In this document: one piece after another, positions 34,301 through 45,297 of the stretch
Layout: the number at the start of each line of letters is the position of its first letter
Numbering within the stretch: position 1 is the stretch's first letter
Assembly: GCA_009746045.1 (NCBI GenBank)
Contig: RPFO01000080.1
Coordinates: 2,601,136-2,665,135 of the forward strand
Reading direction: 5' to 3'
DNA from: Mesostigma viride
Taxonomy: Eukaryota; Streptophyta; Mesostigmatophyceae; Mesostigmatales; Mesostigmataceae
DNA: 64,000 bases
Made by a program: the position numbers and the translations under genes
The notes under the pieces: generated by a model
The model's input: the letters and a program-made list of their open reading frames with translations, nothing else
What the model was told of the DNA's origin: nothing
Databases searched by the model: none

Positions 34301-36822
34301 CGCGTGGGAAGCGTGCGGGTATGGGGGGCAACGGAACGCAGGGGGTAGGCGCGTGGGAAGCGTGCGGGTATGGGGGGCAACGGAACGCAGGGGGCAGGCG
34401 CGTGGGAAGCGTGCGGGTATGGGGGGCAACGGAACGCAGGGGGTAGGCGCGTGGGAAGCGTGCGGGTATGGGGGGCAACGGAACGCAGGGGGCAGGCGCG
34501 TGGGAAGCGTGCGGGTATGGGGGGCAACGGAACGCAGGGGGCAGGCACGTGGGAAGCGTGCGGGTATGGGGGGCAACGGAACGCAGGGGGCAGGCACGTG
34601 GGAAGCGTGCGGGTATGGGGGGCAACGGAACGCAGGGGGCAGGCGCGTGGGAAGCGTGCGGGTATGGGGGGCAACGGAACGCAGGGGGTAGGCGCGTGGG
34701 AAGCGTGCGGGTATGGGGGGCAACGGAACGCAGGGGGCAGGCGCGTGGGAAGCGTGCGGGTATGGGGGGCAACGGAACGCAGGGGGCAGGCGCGTGGGAA
34801 GCGTGCGGGTATGGGGGGCAACGGAACGCAGGGGGCAGGCACGTGGGAAGCGTGCGGGTATGGGGGGCAACGGAACGCAGGGGGCAGGCGCGTGGGAAGC
34901 GTGCGGGTATGGGGGGCAACGGAACGCAGGGGGCAGGCACGTGGGAAGCGTGCGGGTATGGGGGGCAACGGAACGCAGGGGGCAGGCACGTGGGAAGCGT
35001 GCGGGTATGGGGGGCAACGGAACGCAGGGGGTAGGCGTGTGGGAAGCGTGCGGGTATGGGGGGCAACGGAACGCAGGGGGCAGGCGCAATTCTGGCATCT
35101 TCACCTACAAACACAGGGGTGAGGGAGGGGGATTTGGCGACCAGGGGGGGCAGATCCAGCACAAGGGACAGAAAAGGCATCCACCTTGCCACGGAAAAAT
35201 GCGCAAACGAAGATCGCACACAACCCTTCAATCATGCCAGCCCCATCAAGAACGTTGCACTCGCCCAAACAATATCCGCTCTTCCACCCCCGCAAGAAAT
35301 CATACTCCCCCCCCCCAACATCCCCTTGACCCCCACTCACCGCACGTGGCGTTGCACTCCCCCCAGGGTCCGACCTGGTAGCCAAACGTCTCTGCGCACG
35401 GCTGCGTGTTGCAGAGCCGCTCCAGGATGAGGTCGCTCGTGTCGCCGCACACGGTCGCGGCCACGGAGCGCGTCGCTCCATTGATGTCCTCCACCACGCA
35501 GGAGAGCGCGCGGAGCTGCACGCCGCCGTCACAGGGGGCCGAGCACGCGCCCCACTCCCCTAGCTGGAAGTAGACGCTGTTGCACTCGCAGGGTTCGATG
35601 CCGCAGAAGTCCACCTGTGGAAGGGGGGGGGGGGGGGGGAGGAGGGGCATTGGCAGCGCACACAACAAAAGGCTCCGATCACCAAGGATCACTATGGCAA
35701 GTGGCAGGGGCCAATGCCGCAAAGGTCCACCTGGGGTGAACATAAAACAAGTGGCTAGGGAAAGGGGCGGGGGTGGGGGGGGAGGCGAATCACAAAGCCA
35801 GCGATCAAGGCGTTAAATTAAGACAGTTACTATGGCAAGGGTTACGGGACATGACTCATAAAAAGGGAAGAGAGAAGAGGGGCGGGGGGAACACCGGGAT
35901 GACATCCTTTTAAACAAAGCGAAAAGCTCTTTTTACAACCCATCATCCACCACCTGGTGCCCACCCGCTACCTTCATCTACCCTCTATGCACCCGCAGCC
36001 TTTTCTGAGCCACCTGATATGCCTGGCTTTGTGTGCCCACACACACACCGGCGACGGCTTGAACCCACAGTCGAGCCCAGCAAGCCGTCCGCCGCATGTT
36101 GCCTGCCTCGATCCACCCACTTGAATAAATTTGTTAAAAAAGGTAGGAATGCGCACCTCCTCCCCACCACAGCTGCCTGCCGCTTCCCTCCCCCGCTGAC
36201 CTGCAGCGGCTTGTGCAATGCCGTCATCCGCAACCTTGTGCCCCCCTGCTGTCTTTACCGGCCCGCTACCTGCATCCACCCGCCACCTTTATAATCTCAT
36301 ACATTTCACGACCCTACGGCTCCAGTTCTTCATTTACCAGTACAACTACTTGCATTTCTTCACGGTGCCTGCATGCATGGAACCGCTCCCTCTTCCTGGC
36401 TCCCCCCCCTCCCCCCTTCACCTGCAGAGGCTTGAGCAGTCCAGCGGCAGAGCACAGCGAGTCGTCCACGGTGTACCCGTACGAGGACGTGCAGAAGACC
36501 GAGCGGGTCTTCTGCCCTCCGCCACACGAGACCGAGCAGGGGGACCACTCGCCCGTAACGTAGGCAAACGTCTCACACGCGACCGTGTTGCACGCGATCG
36601 AGGTGGCCGGCTTGGGCGAGGTGCAGAGGGACTCGGGGGCGGACGTGCCGTCGGGGTAGCGGCACGCCACCGTGCGCGTCTGCATGGGGAGTGTCATTTG
36701 GAGAGTTGTAATCATCGTTGATGTCATTGTTGATGTCGTCGGCGTTGTGTGTATGTGTGTATGCGGGTGGGTGGGTGGGTCAATTTTATTTTATTTTTTG
36801 GGGGGGGGAGTGTCCTCGGGGC

Positions 36823-36854
<32 letters not shown>

Positions 36855-38380
36855 TGGGAAGGGGTGTGTTGGGGGGGGAGAAGGGTTGTTAGAGGGCATG
36901 CGCATGTCAGCCCCTAATAGCGTCAGGCCCATGGATGTGGGCCATGTGAGCTCTCGTACTAGTTGAGTGTCAAGGGGTTCGGATTCATGACCTTTGGCAC
37001 CAATATCAGACAGTCACCGATATCAGACAGTCGTTGTAGGAGGGCTTAGTTAAGGCGTGTCAAGAAGCTGAGGGTTGCAGTTAATGGCATGTGGTGGATG
37101 GCGATGAGGGAGCCCATGGCATCATCAAAGTGTGGGTGGATCGATGAATTCATTAGTCGTGCCGTCCCCTAGAGAGCCGCCGATGGTAATGGGCGGATGA
37201 GCAGGCGAGGGAGGGGGTGGGGGCGGACTGGGAGCAGGCAGGCAGCGAGCGTGGGACCTGCCTATTGTGTGCGAGAAAAGGGTAGCCATGCCAAGCCATC
37301 AGACTCTAGCCGCCACCCTCTAAGACTACCAAGCCTCTATCTGCCACCCACACACGGAAAGCCCACCTCGGGTCAGCATGCAAAGGGAATTGGTTCACTG
37401 TGTGGATCTACAGACCCCCGATGAGGATGGCACATATTCATAGACACCTGTTTATAGATTCACCCTTGACAGGGCTTCTCCAGGGAATAAAGGAATTATA
37501 TTCCTCACCCAGCCATTGTGATTGTATTTCGTGTATCACATGTACCCGAACTCGGATGGGTGGAGTCCCAGGCAAGCCTGACACCTGCCCAACAGTCATG
37601 GCTTCACCTCGATCTTGCAAAATGGGGCGTATGCAAGCAATGACCCACACACACAGCCGTGGACCACACACCAATTTGCTTAAGTGGCAACCATTGCAGT
37701 TACCGGCAGGGCCAGCCAATTCCTGTCACGAGTGGTCCTGCATCGGGCTAACTATACCACCACGCGCCCAGGATATGCAATCGCATGGAAGCGGGACCTA
37801 CCGCGATTCCTCCACCGCAGGGAACCGAGCAGGCGCTCCAAGGCTGAACAACCCAGCCAACCTCAAGGAGAGGTGGGCTGGGCGTGGTGGCGGCTGGCGG
37901 CGGGGAGAGAAGGATGCTAGGAGGAGGAAGCTCCCAGCCGGCGGGGGGTGGCATCGGCGGTCCAGCGCCTGGCGAGAAGAGGGGCGGCGGTGCTACACTA
38001 CCGCCGCATGTATCCGGCTTCCCGGCATTGTACTCCTTCAGCACCTGAAGATTAGTCTCTAGGTTCTCGATCCAGCCACCAACGTCAGCAATGGCGTTGA
38101 CCAGCTCATCCGAGAACTGCGTTCCCGCAGGCAAACTCCGGGTATTCAGCTCCGCTGCGATGTAGTTCTTCAGCAGGTTGAGAATGGACGGGGGCGCGCA
38201 AGGCGACGCGAGGATGGAGGATGGATTCATGTTATCCAGCACAACTTCATTGCATTCCAGTAGGACACGACGGTGGGAGGCGTGCCTCGCCAGCGACTCC
38301 AGGTCCGTGGCAAGTGCCCCACTGCCTAGACTGGCAAGCATCAGAATGGCCGAAAATCCTGTCAACATAGTAGCTTTCAT
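20643..38380 (-). CDS. TSP1/EGF type I membrane protein (seven exons)
   Basis: Seven minus-strand exons join in phase across GT-AG junctions to give about 1,174 residues. Residues 1-24 are a signal peptide (LTGFSAILMLASLGSGALA). A Pro-rich linker precedes four thrombospondin type 1 repeats starting at about 181, 238, 300 and 363, each with the W-x-x-C-S-x-x-C-G-G-G core (the third has CDGG). Next are an EGF-like module (CNDHGTC ... CICDPGWQGIFC, about 414-450), two CGVC(D/N)G cysteine units, a further extracellular domain, a second EGF-like module (CGGHGRC ... CECFAGYVGSDC, about 745-769), an SPPPSPPPRP linker, a Gly/Asn stretch, one transmembrane helix (about 844-872) followed by RKRKRE, and a Ser/Pro/Met-rich cytoplasmic tail of about 300 residues. 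TSP1 and EGF modules mediate extracellular adhesion or ligand binding in known families; a surface adhesin or receptor is inferred here. Introns 3, 4, 5 and 6 carry tandem arrays. Confidence 0.85.
22440..22650. repeat. G-rich minisatellite in intron 6
   Basis: Imperfect tandem units of about 35-50 bp built from GGCAAAGGCGAAGGGGGG and CACGGGAGGGCAAAGGGG. They lie within the 530-bp intron between exons 6 and 7 of the membrane-protein gene. Confidence 0.85.
22847..23242 (-). CDS. Membrane-protein exon 6 (CGVCDG units)
   Basis: 396 bp, phase 0 both ends. Acceptor CCTCACAG|GGC, donor ATGAAG|GTGAGC. It encodes two CGVC(D/N)G cysteine units and about 80 residues of a mixed hydrophobic extracellular domain. 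Confidence 0.85.
23285..23380. repeat. Short 17-18-bp repeats in intron 5
   Basis: About five imperfect copies of AAGCATTTTTAGTGTGG in the intron between exons 5 and 6 of the membrane-protein gene. Confidence 0.8.
23865..24053 (-). CDS. Membrane-protein exon 5 (EGF-like)
   Basis: 189 bp, phase 0 both ends. Acceptor TCCGCAG|GTG, donor TTCCTG|GTACGG. It carries the EGF core CNDHGTCVNFTCICDPGW and further Cys pairs. Confidence 0.85.
24559..25459. repeat. 21-bp minisatellite in intron 4 (about 42 units)
   Basis: Regular 21-bp units CTGACCTATACATCTTGAAC(T), with two main variants per unit: CTATACATC versus GCATGCATC, and GAACTCTGA versus GAACCCTGA. The 21-bp period keeps frames open on both strands, but the array lies wholly in intron 4 of the membrane-protein gene, 30 bp from exon 4. 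Confidence 0.95.
25489..25643 (-). CDS. Membrane-protein exon 4 (end of TSP1-4)
   Basis: 155 bp, phase 1 to phase 0. Acceptor GAGCAG|GC, donor CCAGGG|GTACGC. Joined to exon 3 it completes the CNATCGGG core of TSP1 repeat 4, which identifies this small exon even though it lies 9.7 kb from exon 3 across the minisatellite intron. Confidence 0.8.
25895..35087. repeat. 49-bp minisatellite in intron 3 (about 187 units, 9.2 kb)
   Basis: Head-to-tail 49-bp units (occasionally 48). Each contains CGTGGGAAGCGTGCGGGTAT, a run of five or six G, CAACGGAACGCAGGGGG and (C/T)AGGC. Unit variation is confined to a few positions: GCACGTG/GCGCGTG (rarely GTGTG or GCATG), GGCAGG/GGTAGG, and G6/G5. There are almost no other substitutions over 9 kb, which indicates recent homogenisation. 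Because 49 = 1 mod 3 and no phase contains a stop on the minus strand, three minus-strand frames of over 3,000 codons exist. These are artefacts; the array is intronic. Confidence 0.97.
35341..35614 (-). CDS. Membrane-protein exon 3 (TSP1-3, start of TSP1-4)
   Basis: 274 bp, phase 0 to phase 1. Acceptor TTCCACAG|GTG, donor TGCG|GTGAGT. It contains WGACSAPCDGG and ends within WGECNATC. Confidence 0.85.
35644..36245 (-). other. Intron 2 with decayed copies of its own exon edges
   Basis: Inside intron 2 of the membrane-protein gene (35,615-36,421) there is a second copy of the exon 2 end plus donor (minus: GCACAAGCCGCTGCAG|GT at 36,201/36,200). There is also a second copy of the acceptor plus exon 3 start (minus: CCCCAG|GTGGACCTTTGCGG at 35,731/35,730). 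The rest of the intron has no reading frame of note. Confidence 0.55.
36422..36679 (-). CDS. Membrane-protein exon 2 (TSP1-1 end, TSP1-2)
   Basis: 258 bp, phase 0 at both ends. Acceptor CATGCAG|ACG, donor CTGCAG|GTGAAG. It completes TSP1 repeat 1 (TRTVACRY) and encodes most of repeat 2 (WSPCSVSCGGG). Confidence 0.85.
36680..37801. other. Intron 1 of the membrane-protein gene
   Basis: Contains a GT-rich tract (about 36,743-36,895, including (TG)n at 36,831-36,855) and a duplicated ATATCAGACAGTC at about 37,002-37,033. No coding potential is evident. Confidence 0.6.
37802..38380 (-). CDS. Membrane-protein exon 1 (signal peptide, start of TSP1-1)
   Basis: 579 bp, 193 codons, starting at ATG 38380-38378. 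Donor ATCGCG|GTAGGT, phase 0. It encodes the signal peptide, an N-terminal helical domain, a Pro-rich linker and the first half of TSP1 repeat 1 (WSACSVPCGGGIA). Confidence 0.8.
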
Positions 38381-38906
38381 ATTTTTCCCACTCCAAAAAT
38401 CGTACCCGGAAAGTTTAAGGGTCGCACATGCATGCGTTTTCCAATATTGGACAGCCTAACCCTAACAATTCTCCGTCGCCATAGCTTGTCCCTTCGGATG
38501 CGTGGCTGTGCCCTTTGGCACAAATGACCATCCAAGTTGGGTACCGAATTCGGTAAAGCCTGACATACAAGCCGAGCATCGGACGGCCAGCGTGGCGTCA
38601 TCGACGGTCATTCTTTTTGCTGACAGCATCCAGGATCTTTGTGTGCATGCTGCAAGTTGTTTCTGTTATATTCACTTGTTGCCCACGCCGCACATGGGCA
38701 GCAGAGATTTGGAAATTGGAAACGGACGAGGGCCTGAAGCCCTGAACAGCATGACACCACAGACAAAGGTACTAAGCGGAGACATGTACGGAATGCTCAC
38801 CCCAACTCATGGCGGTTGCCAGTCTTATGGCATGCTCGTGCTCACCAAAATGGAGGCACGTCCAGGAACTCGCTATGCCAGTTGCAGACGGCAGTGTAGT
38901 TACAGG
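38381..38906. other. Upstream region of the membrane-protein gene
   Basis: This should contain the minus-strand promoter. I see no clear TATA box and no gene. Confidence 0.3.
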
Positions 38907-39115
38907 CATTCACGCCTTAAGTTGGGTTCAAGGTTTTTGAGGGGTCAATACAACAACTTAAGGCGTGAATACAACTTAAGGCGTAAATGATTCTACTAAA
39001 CTCTACTAAGTTACAATTAAGATACTTAAACATACTATTCTGAACTACTTCAAACTAAGAATGCCGAAACCCTATTTGACCCAATTAAAGGCGTGAACCC
39101 AACTAAGGCGTGAAT
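38907..39115. mobile_element. MITE-like element with 22-bp terminal inverted repeats
   Basis: The left end ATTCACGCCTTAAGTTGGGT and the right end (inverse: ATTCACGCCTTAGTTGGGTT) are near-perfect inverted repeats about 209 bp apart. The interior is AT-rich and non-coding with two internal ACTTAAGGCGT(G/A)AAT copies. It is probably a non-autonomous DNA transposon. No target duplication is certain. Confidence 0.6.
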
Positions 39116-40644
39116 ATTGCCTGCATCGAGAAGTCCGCGGTCTGCCACTCCTGTAGGGTCGTCTTGCCACGTCTTCAGCTGCCATGTGCCACTTCCCCGT
39201 GTTGTGCAGAGCGTGCGCACTGAAAGATTTACACTGCTGTGCAGAGCGTGCGCACTGAAAGACTGACTGAATTGCACACCAGTGTGGCCATATTAGTGCT
39301 CAGCAAGGCGGTTTATTAGGCTGTTCTCGGTGTTTTCCCTTCTTTCGTGCTTGGGTACATCAACATAGCGCGCTTTTTTAAGTTGGGAAGACATGGATCC
39401 CGAAATTGCGAAGGTTCTTAGACCAAAGCCGAAGGCGAGTCTAAGTTGTAACCGCAGTGTCGGCGTAAAACGAATCGATTGGTTGTGATCAAACATTGGA
39501 GAGAGTCGGTCTGAGTAGTCCCCCTTTCAGTGCAGCTAACCGCCAGAGTCGTACACGTGACCCCTAACAAGCCTTCGTTTCATTTCCTCCTTTGTTGCTT
39601 CTCAATGCTGCGCGGGCCGGGGACAGCCAAACCCGGCTGTCGGAGGTTCACTTGAGCACCAGATGATGATGCGGAAGTATGGCGATTTAAAGCCGAAGAA
39701 GCCCTTGAGAGTGAGTGCTGCTCCTGTACCCCTATCCTGCATATTTGTAAATGTTTCATATCTTCTTAGGATACCGAAGTTTCTTCTTTTCTGCTTCACT
39801 GCAGTGTAGTAATTCGATCCGTAACGAGATCGTTGATATCTCAGTCTAACAGCGAGCCCTTGGCATCGTAAATGAGAAGCATTTTTGTATTTTTGGACAA
39901 AGAATCCAAATCTTTGTTCGTACCATGTGGCCATAATTACAATTTTGTTGTCTCTCTTTCCTAATATATTCCGGATTTCCTTTTTGATCGTTTGGTGCAT
40001 AATTTCTTCCAGGATCTCGAGAGAAAGCATTTTGATTCTGCGGATTGGCAAATGGCGAAGGTAAGTAACCTGCAGTAGTACCGCCTCGATTCATATTAGG
40101 TTTTCGTCAGCGATTGCTTTGCGGATGCATGTGGACGATGCTTGCCATCTATTTCTTTTTGCAGTTAATGCTACTAGTTCGGTGGCCACCATGGGATGTC
40201 CTCAAAATCCAAGGTCAGCTGCGACACGGCCATGCATATGCAGGGTGTATATATATAGCGTCTTCCTTATTGGTTATCATGTATAGCATGCGCGGTTTGT
40301 CTATTGTGCCAAGTTGACCATGCATGCAAGTTGACCTTGCGCAAGGCCCACTACAGAGTGCGCGGGGTATACGGTCCTTCACCAATGCCTACACGGTCCT
40401 TCACCAATGCTAATACGGTCCTTCACCAATGCTAATACGGTCCTTCACCAATGCTTATTGGTTTTGGCCAGTAATGGTGCAGTCAGTGTGGCTCATGCGG
40501 AAAATCTTTTCTTATTGTTAGGCTTTATGCCAACCACCCCTTGCACCCTACGGTTGCAAGGTTAATCCCTCGTTGCTGCCCCACCTCCAATCCAGGGGCT
40601 TCCACTCCATTACCCCCTGAGCCTATTGTCAAGCAGGACGATCC
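39116..40644. other. Gene-poor spacer with short tandem duplications
   Basis: Holds a two-copy GTGCAGAGCGTGCGCACTGA repeat (about 39,206-39,262) and four copies of a 24-bp ACGGTCCTTCACCAATGC repeat (about 40,370-40,455). A 149-codon minus-strand frame at 39,602-40,051 has no recognisable features, and I do not call it a gene. Confidence 0.4.
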
Positions 40645-40720
40645 GCTATTAATGCCTCCGTCGGCCAAACCGGCATGGGACACAATTAATTAATTTGATA
40701 ATTTATTTGATAAATTAAGC
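40645..40720 (+). mobile_element. Diverged hairpin-plus-(TTAAT)n retroelement 3' end
   Basis: GCCTCCGTCGGCCAAACCGG, then CATGGGACACAATTAATTAA, aligns with the retroelement 3' ends at 15,838 and 55,300, but with a different stem (GCCGG/CCGGC-like). Confidence 0.4.
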
Positions 40721-41117
40721 TGAACTGAAGTCCAGCCCTGACCGCAGTTGGCTAAGAGGGCATCTGCCTAGTCACCCTCTCCCCCCCTTCTACCTCGCTC
40801 CTCCCTTCTTGCTTCCTTAATTTGTGAGAATCGCAACCCAACTGCTGTGTTTCCCCTTCCAAGCAAACTTGTTGCGATTTGCCATCGATCTCTAATCCCG
40901 ATCGTTACTCTCAGTCCCGTGCAACTGAGCGCACATGATGGGTGTAATGGGTCCAGAGGTGATCTGTTCCGATTGCAGAACTTGGCAGGGATGCAAGGCA
41001 GAGCGCTTGATTCAACCATGATGTGCCCACTGCCCACCGTCACAAAAATTTTCATTGATAACCACACCGCATATTTATCGCAAATGTCTTGCTTGCTTAC
41101 GGTTATTGTTTCGTATT

Positions 41118-42018
41118 TCTGGTCGCTGCCGCTGTTTGTGTTTCTGGTTGCTGCCGCTGTTTGTGTTCCTGGTTGCTGCCGCTGTTTGTGTTTGTGGTCG
41201 CTGCCGCTGTTTGTGTTTCTGGTCGCTGCCGCTGTTTGTGTGTCTGGTTGCTGCCGCTGTTTGTGTTCCTGGTTGCTGCCGCTGTTTGTGTTTGTGGTCG
41301 CTGCCGCTGTTTGTGTTTCTGGTCGCTGCCGCTGTTTGTGTGTCTGGTTGCTGCCGCTGTTTGTGTTTCTGGTTGCTGCCGCTGTTTGTGTTTCTGGTCG
41401 CTGCCGCTGTTTGTGTTTGTGGTCGCTGCCGCTGTTTGTGTTCCTGGTTGCTGCCGCTGTTTGTGTTCCTGGTCGCTGCCGCTGTTTGTGTGTCTGGTTG
41501 CTGCCGCTGTTTGTGTTCCTGGTTGCTGCCGCTGTTTGTGTTTGTGGTCGCTGCCGCTGTTTGTGTTTCTGGTCGCTGCCGCTGTTTGTGTGTCTGGTTG
41601 CTGCCGCTGTTTGTGTTTCTGGTTGCTGCCGCTGTTTGTGTTCCTGGTCGCTGCCGCTGTTTGTGTTTGTGGTCGCTGCCGCTGTTTGTGTTCCTGGTTG
41701 CTGCCGCTGTTTGTGTTCCTGGTCGCTGCCGCTGTTTGTGTTTCTGGTCGCTGCCGCTGTTTGTGTTTCTGGTTGCTGCCGCTGTTTGTGTTGGTGGTTG
41801 CTGCCGCTGTTTGTGTTTCTGGTTGCTGCCGCTGTTTGTGTTGGTGGTTGCTGCCGCTGTTTGTGTTCCTGGTCGCTGCCGCTGTTTGTGTTTCTGGTCG
41901 CTGCCGCTGTTTGTGTTTCTGGTCGCTGCCGCTGTTTGTGTTCCTGGTTGCTGCCGCTGTTTGTGTTTCTGGTTGCTGCCGCTGTTTGTGTTTCTGGTTG
42001 CTGCCGCTGTTTGTGTTG
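41118..42018. repeat. 25-bp minisatellite (about 36 units)
   Basis: Units of CTGCCGCTGTTTGTGT(T/G)(T/C/G)(C/G)TGG(T)(C/T)G; variation is limited to about four positions. As 25 = 1 mod 3, several long frames stay open on both strands; these are artefacts. Confidence 0.95.
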
Positions 42019-43910
42019 TTATTGTTCGCATCTGTCGTTGTTGCCTTATCTCTCCATCTAGAGACTCTCAAGCGAGGCAATCCCTCCTTTCCAACATGCC
42101 GGATGCCAACATCTCGGTGGCCTGGATTTTATCTTCATTACACATTTTGCTCACGCATGTTGAGGTTGCTGTTGTCACAATTGTGCTTAATTGTGTGTGT
42201 GTGCGTGTGTGTGTGCGTGCAAGTACATTTTTAATTAATGTGCAAACGCATTTTAGAGGTGAAAACGGGAAAACGCGGGGATTCTTGACCCCCCACCCCC
42301 ATGGGAGTTTTCAGAATCCATCGTGGCAACTTATCCATCGTGTTGGCCACCGTCGTGTCTCATGTTCGACCGCTTTGCAGGTCAACCCCTATTGGCCTGG
42401 ATTCTGCTTTTTGGCCTGTTGAAAACTTTTTTTTACTTTGCTTTTGGGCGAATTGCATCCTGCATTTTGGCCTCTTGGGTTCTGCTTTTCTAGTTGTAGA
42501 CCCGGGCTGTCATCATGTGGCTGATGCTGCAGCGCTTTCGCCAGGTCGGCACTGGGCGCCTAGAGGATCGGGACATGATGATTATATACTATAGAGGTTG
42601 CTCTGCGGACGGTTGCGTGTGTGTTGGTCGACACCAGTGTGCTGTGAGTGGTGGCAGATACCCCATTTCGGTGCGTGCGGCAACTTACACCCCCATGGGC
42701 GTGTCCTGATTCCCTACGCGTGGTTATTGTACCCCTCTGTATCTTCATTATTTGGGCGTGTCCTGATGCCCTACGCGTTGTTATTGTACCCCTCTGTGTC
42801 TTTACTATTCCCCTACGGCCCATTATTCCCATTAATTAGTTAATTAATTTACACATAGACTCCATGAATTAATTAATGTACAGGTGAGGTAAGTTCTCAG
42901 GGGGGTGAAGATGGGATTGGGTGGATGGATCTAGCGATATAGCAATATACACCTACGTGTCATTATACCCATACGTGTCATTATGCCCCTCTGTGCTCAT
43001 CTGCATGCACAGGAGAAAGGCGATGTGGCAGAGAAGGTGGAGGAGGAGCATCTGGCGCCCAAGTTGCAGGTAAGTTGGCTAGGCCGGCAAGCAGGCGCAT
43101 ACGTTTCCTAGGATACGGATAAGACAACCAGCTCCCTAGTCCATGCTTATTTTGGAAGCCAGGTGATGTGGCAGAGGAGGAGCGCTTGAGGGGCGGGCGT
43201 GTGAGGTGGATACTGGCACCCCTGGCTGCATTTTTCTTGTAATAAGAAAGAACGTAAGAACAGGATGAGAACACGTGACCTACATTTCGACGCTGGCTGA
43301 AGAGAAGCTTGCAGAGCAAGTTTGAGCTACGATGTTTCAGATTTTCCATATTTCTGGCCTGCTCGGGTTGTCTCATGGATATAGAGCTTGGCAATATACA
43401 AAATAATCTTCTAATGTTGCAGATGATCCACCCATCTACCATTCCCTGGTTGGAAACGCCATCACTGTTGGACTTGTTTTGTTTGTTTGATTGGTAAGTA
43501 ACTTAGTACAGGGTCCATCAACTTCTATTAGGAACCATTTCACTTGTTTTAGGATCCGCGACCTCGACACGCAAGGTCCTGGTGCAGCAGCTGGCAGGTC
43601 CCCCAGCTGCAGCAGTTGTCCACCTGTGAGAGAAGAGATGGAGAGAACACCCAGGAGGATATGGAGTGGACATCCTGGCCCCCAGGCATATGTATCGCAT
43701 GTGGTGTGTATCCCCCTACCTTAATTCAAAAAAATAGTTTCACTTACTAAACTATGCTTCCTCTCTGCACAGCAGTACTTATGGGCAAAAGCCCAAAGCT
43801 TGAATATGCCTGCCCCCCCAGCCCACCCTTCTGTCCCCCTACCTTCACACAAATACACACAAGTGAGCGTGCACGCACAGTCACACACACACACACAGTC
43901 ACAGTCACAG
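42019..43910. other. Gene-poor spacer with small repeats
   Basis: Contains a GT/GC tract (42,195-42,222), a two-copy repeat TGTCCTGATGCCCTACGCGT at 42,703-42,815, (TTAAT)n patches near 42,832-42,878, and a diverged copy (about 43,310-43,390, CAGATTTTCCATATTTCTGG) of the 119-bp interspersed repeat. No gene is supported. Confidence 0.45.

Positions 43911-45297
<1,387 letters not shown>

Noticed and set aside
25895-35087. CRISPR array
   Set aside because: Units are contiguous tandem repeats with no unique spacers and no cas genes; the genome is eukaryotic.
25608-35231. Three minus-strand frames of over 3,000 codons and many plus-strand frames
   Set aside because: A 49-bp tandem unit without stops on that strand explains all of them. 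Splicing of exons 3 and 4 across the array is better supported.
39602-40051. 149-codon minus-strand gene
   Set aside because: No domain, no splice or promoter context, and composition like the surrounding spacer.
40847-42422. Open frames repeating RCRCLC or NSGSNQKHK
   Set aside because: Produced by the 25-bp minisatellite; no domain and no splice context.
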